Assembly: GCA_963575745.1 (NCBI GenBank)
Contig: CAUYUJ010009580.1
Coordinates: forward strand, 86,428-150,427
Origin: Prorocentrum cordatum
Taxonomy: Eukaryota; Sar; Dinophyceae; Prorocentrales; Prorocentraceae
Direction: 5' to 3'
Length of the DNA: 64,000 nt
Below are positions 59,690-64,000 of the stretch, piece by piece. Every line of letters begins with the position of its first letter. Position 1 is the stretch's first letter. The notes under the pieces were generated by a model. It worked only from the letters and a program-made list of their open reading frames with translations, did no database searches and was not told the origin of the DNA. Made by a program: the position numbers and the translations under genes.

Positions 59690-60073
59690 GCACAAAAAAC
59701 TCCTCCCCCTCCCCCTCCTCCTCCTCCTCCTCCTCCTCTATCCTCCTCCTCCTCCTCCATCCTCCTCCTCCCCCCTCCTCCGCCTCCTCCTCCTCCTCCG
59801 CCTCCGCCTCCGCCTCCGCCTCCAGGCCTCCGCATGCTCCTCCTCCTCTTCCTCCTCCTCCTCCTCCCCTCCTCCTCCTCCTCCTCCTCCTCCTCCGACC
59901 TCGCGCCTCCGCTTCCCGCCTCCACCTCCTCCTTCCTCCTCCTCCTCCTCCTCCTCCACTCCCCGCCTCCTCCTCCTCCGCCCTCCGCCTTCCGCTCCGC
60001 TCCCCGCCGCCTCCTCCCTCCGCCTCCTCCTCCTCCTCCTCCTCCTCCTCCTCCTCCTCCTCCTACTCCTCCT
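59690..60073. repeat. (TCC)n tract
   Basis: TCC triplets with CGCCTCC variants, about 380 bp. Confidence 0.92.
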
Positions 60074-60255
60074 CCCAGTTCGCGGCTGGCCCACGCCGCC
60101 GAGGCCTGCCCCTCGACGAGCCCCGGCGCGGCGCCCAGCGCCCCCGCAGGCCGCGGCGGGGGCGGCGGCGGGGGCGCGCCGCTCTCCGCGGGCGGCGCTC
60201 CTCGGGCGGCGCGCTCGGCCTCTGGCGCGGCGGCGGCGCGCTGCGCCGGCGCTTC
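60074..60255 (-). other. Duplicated GC-rich segment, copy 2 (possible exon)
   Basis: Minus strand GEAPAQRAAAAPEAERAARG and SAAWASREL, open throughout, unlike copy 1. Position between TCC and GAC tracts is the same as copy 1. Confidence 0.5.
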
Positions 60256-60307
60256 GCCGACGACGACGCCGACGCCGACGACGACGACGCCGTCGACCAC
60301 GCCGACC

Positions 60308-60362
<55 letters not shown>

Positions 60363-60530
60363 CGACGACGACGATGCCGACGCCGACGACGCCGACGACG
60401 CCGCCGTCGCCGACGACGACGATGACGACGGCGGCGGTGGCGGCGAGGGCGGCGGCTGCGGCGGCGGCGGAAGAGGCGGCGGCGGCGGCGGCGAGGAGGA
60501 AGGCGGTGGCGGCGGCGGAAGCGGCTCAGG
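60256..60530. repeat. (GAC)n then (GGC)n tract
   Basis: GAC triplets to about 60424, GGC/GCG triplets to about 60530. Confidence 0.92.
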
Positions 60531-61440
60531 CGCCCAGGCGAGCTTCGAACCAGTCAGCTTCGAATCCTTCAGTCAGGAGACAACTTCTGGGAGGCCTTCG
60601 CCAGGACGATATAGGGGCGATCGAGCCCGATCGAGGAGCCATTGAGCCAGGTCAGGCCAGCTCAAGACGGGGATGAAACCCGATTAAACGGGATTAAGCC
60701 AGATCAAACGGAATTTGGTCGGATTTTAAAAAGGGATTAAGCCGCATTAAGGGGGATGCGACCCAGGATATCCCAGCGCTGGTTCTGCACTTCACCTCCC
60801 AGGTGTTCCATCCCAACGAACGAGTCTGCTTCGAATCTGCCAGTATCGACTCGGGAAATCTCATCATTCACGGCATGTGCGTCGGATCGGGCTGCGTCGG
60901 CACGGAGTCAGAATCGAATCGAGTCCGCTGCGCCAATGTTGCACAACGACGCCTCGCGAGGATCGGGCCGCATCGGATCGTCGGAATTAAAGGGGCCCGC
61001 GGAGACAAATGAGTCGACACAAACTGAGGGGATCTTCTGTACGTCTTCCATGCTTACCCGATGTTCAGATTCCCCTCCGCCTCCCCATATTTCAATGCTT
61101 GCATGAAAGCAAAGCTGATGTGTGTTGTGCCTTTTTCCACCCCTGGGTCATCTCAGAATCGCATCGGATGAAGCCCGCCGCTGAGCCGATATCGAACCGG
61201 ACCGATCGGTTCGGACTGGACCCTGCCTTGAGGGCTACAGTCGGAGCGTTGACCCAAGGAACCCGAAATAAGGAACGAGGCCCCTTTCATCCACAAGCTG
61301 AACTTCGATCTCCCATCGAAAACCAAAGGAAAACCCAAGGCAAACTGTGAAGCAATCAAGAAACACGAAGCCCCTCCACAACGAAAAGGGTTCCTTCTTC
61401 AGGGCCCCGACTGTACAGCGGATACGGTCAGGAACTTTGG
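60531..61440. other. Unassigned region with family M copy M2
   Basis: 60655-60745 has GATTAAG/CCGATTAAACGGGATT words in loose tandem. 60830-61225 resembles M1 (GGGCTGCGTCGGCAC, AGAATCGAATCGAGTC, ATCGGGCCGCATCGG). No gene recognised. Confidence 0.4.
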
Positions 61441-61935
61441 GATAGCGTGCCGCGGCGGCGGCCCCGGGGACGCGCTGTGCCAGGCGACCCGGTGGCGCGT
61501 CGCTCCGCCCCGCGGGGCGGGAGGCTCGGGAACGCCCGAGACGCTGACGCCTCGGGACCGGACCGGGAAGTGGATGGCGTGCCGCGCCGCAGCGCGGTGG
61601 GCCAGAACCAGCGTAGAGGCACGGCATCCAAGAGCTCCCGACCACGCGCAATCGCAACAGCAGTAACGACGAACAACAGGACGGAGGACGAGCGGAGGAT
61701 AGGACGACGAACAAGGGACGGTATCCAAAAGCTCCCGACCGTATGCGTAAGGATAAAGCTTCCAGACAGAATGGCGCCACACTTCCCGTTGACACTCGGC
61801 TTCGTTCCGTGCCCCGCGAGGTCCCGAGGGCAGCCCGCGGGTCAGACGTTGATGCTTGGGGCGCCTGCTGGCAGGCCAGGTTCTCGTTCGACGAGGTCGC
61901 TGTGCCCTCCCGCCTTCCCCTCGCCCTCCTCCTAC
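61441..61935 (+). CDS. Possible exon upstream of the RT relic, function unknown
   Basis: Plus strand near 61743-61915: KDKASRQNGATLPVDTRLRS, then SDVDAWGACWQARFSFDEVA, protein-like. It runs into the TCC tract at 61940, and protein-like sequence resumes after it at 62393. The tract may therefore be an intron or insertion within one gene. AAGAGCTCCCGACC is repeated at 61629 and (as AAAAGCTCCCGACC) 61728. Confidence 0.3.
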
Positions 61936-61939
61936 AATT

Positions 61940-62392
61940 CCAGGTCCTCCTCCTCCTCCTCCTCCTCCTCCTCCCTCATCCTCCTCCTCCGCCTCCTCCT
62001 CCACCTCCTCCTCCTCCTCCTCCTCCTCCACTCCTCCTCCTCCTCCTCCTCCTCCTCCCCTCCCTCACTCCCTCTTCTCCCTGCTACCCTTCTCCTCCCT
62101 CCTCCTTCTCCTCCACCCGCCGTTCCTCCTCCTCCTTCCTCCGCACTCTTTCCTCCTCTTCCTCCTCCTCCTTCTCTCCTCCTCCCCCCTGCCCTCCTCC
62201 CACCGTATCCTCCTCCTCCTCCTCCTCCTCCTCCTCCTCCTCTCCTCCAGCTCTTCCTCCTCTTCCTCCTCCTCCTTCTTCTCCTCCTCCTCCTCCTGCT
62301 CCTCCTCCCCCTCTTCGTCTTCTCCTATTCCTCCTCCTCCTCCTCCTCCTCCTCCTCCTCCTCCTCCTCCTCCTCCTCCTCTTCCTCCTCCG
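61940..62392. repeat. (TCC)n tract
   Basis: About 450 bp of TCC with TTC/CCC variants. Confidence 0.92.
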
Positions 62393-63500
62393 ATGCGGTC
62401 AATTCAGTGTTGACTGAGGCCTGGGGTGTTGCTCGTGCTGAGACTGAGGCCGGCATGAAGCAGTGGTTCCTCAAGGCCTTGCTGCGCGGCGCCGGGCGCT
62501 TTCACTCTCAGCTCCAAGCACGGCCAAGGTGCGGACCGCGAGGTCCGCGCGGCACCCAATGCTGTGTGCAGCAGCTCCCTGCGGAGATGATGGCTTGCAG
62601 GGAGGGAGTTCTGGGGTAAGTGCTGGCAGGCGGAGGAGGAGGAGAAGAGGGAGGAGCTTGCCGGCGTGTGGAGGCCCTCGGGCCTCTTGCGCTCCACGCC
62701 GTGGGGGATCTGGAACGCTTGGGGCCCGAGGACATCCAGCGAGCTGCACGCCCCCTTCGTGAGGACACGGCTGTTGGCGCTGAACAGTGGCCGCCTCGTC
62801 TGCTTCAGTCTCTACCCCCTGATGCGGCTGGGGTTTTTACTTGTGTTCTGAACTCCTGCGAGAGGCAGCTCTCTTGCCCGAGTCTGTTGATGGCGAACGC
62901 CGTATGTGCAAGTGCCCCAGTTTGTATCGCGTCCACTGCAAAACTCAAAACTGTTTTATCAAGATTGGACGCTTGCTCAGGTGAATCACTGGGACACTGC
63001 CATTTGGGGAATCTCCGCTCTGCAAGTTGCGCTTCACCGAGAACTTGGCCCTGAGACGGCCAAACATTTCGGACTTCTGTCGGTCGGTGTTCATTGCAAT
63101 GTTTAAACAGTTCTTTGACACTGTTGACCCTTGTCGCCTGGTCGGGCTGGCGGATACTGAAACATACCCCTTGTTCCTCCTGTACTTGGGGAGTGTGCTG
63201 CATGAGGCTCCTGAGGTCTAGGGGCTTTTTCTGACAAGACTCCCACGGGGATGGGCATATTGCCTGGACGTGGCCAATCCATGCCGTGGATCAAAATCGA
63301 TCTGCATGACATTGCTGGACAAGCTCATGCTGCTTTCCTGCCTGTCCGAATCACGGGGCCAGTGGATGACATCACCCAGGCGCAGCAAGGCACACACACA
63401 CACACACCAGGAGATCGTCTTCCAGAGCGTGCCTGCAACGATCAATGTATGCCATCAATCGGACAAGAGCACGCGCGCTTGTTCTGATAAGGCCCAGGGG
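62393..63500 (+). pseudogene. LINE reverse transcriptase relic with frameshifts
   Basis: Reads SDAVNSVLTEAWGVARAETE at the start. Then, in successive frames: PPDAAGVFTCVLNSCERQLS; WDTAIWGISALQVALHRELG; FIAMFKQFFDTVDPCRLVGL (RT motif A, FFDTVD); ILPGRGQSMPWIKIDLHDIA (motif B region); and TGPVDDITQAQQGT (motif C, VDD). The order fits the palm of a non-LTR reverse transcriptase. At least three frame changes (near 62930, 63090 and 63235) show it is dead. A (CA)n run lies at 63390-63407. It belongs to a different copy from the 54-kb LINE, which is on the other strand. Confidence 0.65.
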
Positions 63501-63689
63501 CTGACACCATGCAGAATCTCAGGAGCGTGTCACTCACCGCCGTTTGGACGGACGCAGTGCGAGATCTGGGGGCTGTCTCTTCTGCTGGCGCCAGTCCGAA
63601 TGTGAATATGCTGTGGCAGCACAAGCTATTGCGCACAACAGAAATAAGAAGGTGGCCCAAACGTGGCCGATCGAGACTATGGTGCCCGC
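63501..63689. other. Continuation of the RT relic or spacer
   Basis: Short protein-like plus-strand words (CEIWGLSLLLAPVRM) suggest the relic continues, but I cannot align them to a motif. Confidence 0.3.
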
Positions 63690-63830
63690 CTCGTCCTCCT
63701 CCTCCTCCTCCTCCTCCTCCTCCTTCTCCTCCTCCTAGCCCCGCTCTCCTCCTCCTCCGCCTCCTCCTCCTCCTCCTCCTCCTCCTCCTCCTCCTCCTCC
63801 CCCTCCTCGTCCTCGTCCTCCTCCGCCTCC
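63690..63830. repeat. (TCC)n tract
   Basis: About 140 bp of TCC with TCG/CGC variants. Confidence 0.9.
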
Positions 63831-64000
63831 TTGCCCGATTGGCTGGCCGAGCGAGCAGGCTGCGCAAGCCTGCGGTGCCTGCGGTGGGGCCACGGGGCCG
63901 GGAGATCTCTTGGGGCTCTCTCTCCTGGACAGGCCCAGACCTCTTTGCCCCGGTCACATGGCGAAACGAAAATTCACTTGCTCAAGGATACCGCGGGGCC
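63831..64000. other. Unassigned window end
   Basis: Unique-looking sequence. GCTGCGCAAGCCTGCGGTGC near 63867 has short internal repeats. No gene recognised. Confidence 0.3.

Overview
This window looks like nuclear DNA of a dinoflagellate. The best evidence is two copies of the 22-nt dinoflagellate spliced leader (DinoSL; core CCGTAGCCATTTTGGC): an exact one at 55890-55911 (minus strand) and one with a single mismatch at 57560-57581 (plus strand). Supporting evidence is a TTTAGGG-type telomere repeat, high GC, very low gene density, huge simple-sequence tracts, and short exons interrupted by repeat-derived introns with GT or GA donors. The genus cannot be fixed from the sequence. I see no bacterial operons, rRNA, tRNA or CRISPR.

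Most of the window is repetitive. TCC/GGA trinucleotide tracts alone add up to roughly 6-7 kb by hand tally (1.4-3.1, 10.3-11.1, 34.3-36.3, 53.5-53.9, 55.9-57.6, 59.7-60.1 and 61.9-62.4 kb, plus smaller ones). Others are GTT/CAA (3.7-4.2, 41.5-41.8 kb), CAT (18.6-18.9, 48.4-49.6 kb), CGA/CGAC (24.1-24.6 kb), TCG (26.6-26.9 kb), GGT (32.3-32.5 kb) and GAC (57.1-57.4, 60.3-60.5 kb). These tracts create long multi-frame ORFs that are not genes. There are also longer satellites: ~112-bp and 90-bp arrays inside two sister elements (13.8-17.5 kb), ~820-bp monomers (38.3-41.5 kb), large compound modules joined by CAA tracts (4.2-6.5, 18.1-20.2, 41.8-45.0 kb), and degenerate arrays at 46.1-48.1 kb.

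Over this lies a rich set of short dispersed families, named A to V here, many with terminal inverted repeats. At least three look like introners (intron-generating mobile elements). Family A forms a GT-AG intron between leucine-rich-repeat (LRR) exons at 45.5-45.8 kb and recurs at 3.1, 37.8 and 51.3-51.8 kb. Family G sits in an LRR exon at 36.46-36.71 kb with an 8-bp target duplication that supplies both splice sites. Family H flanks a candidate exon at 31.3-31.5 kb on both sides. Family D is a ~150-bp inverted-repeat element with an 8-bp duplication in its clearest copy.

Recognisable coding sequence is sparse: LRR exon fragments on the minus strand at 36.3-36.7, 37.7-38.0, 45.5-45.9 and 51.1-51.3 kb; the 5' part of a LINE-like retrotransposon on the minus strand at 54.0-55.8 kb, starting next to the exact DinoSL and cut by an assembly gap; a DinoSL-tagged, decayed retrocopy of an unknown gene on the plus strand at 57.6-59.6 kb; and a frameshifted LINE reverse transcriptase relic at 62.4-63.5 kb. 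Together they show recycling of spliced-leader mRNAs into the genome and colonisation of exons by small elements. There is no pathway or operon here.
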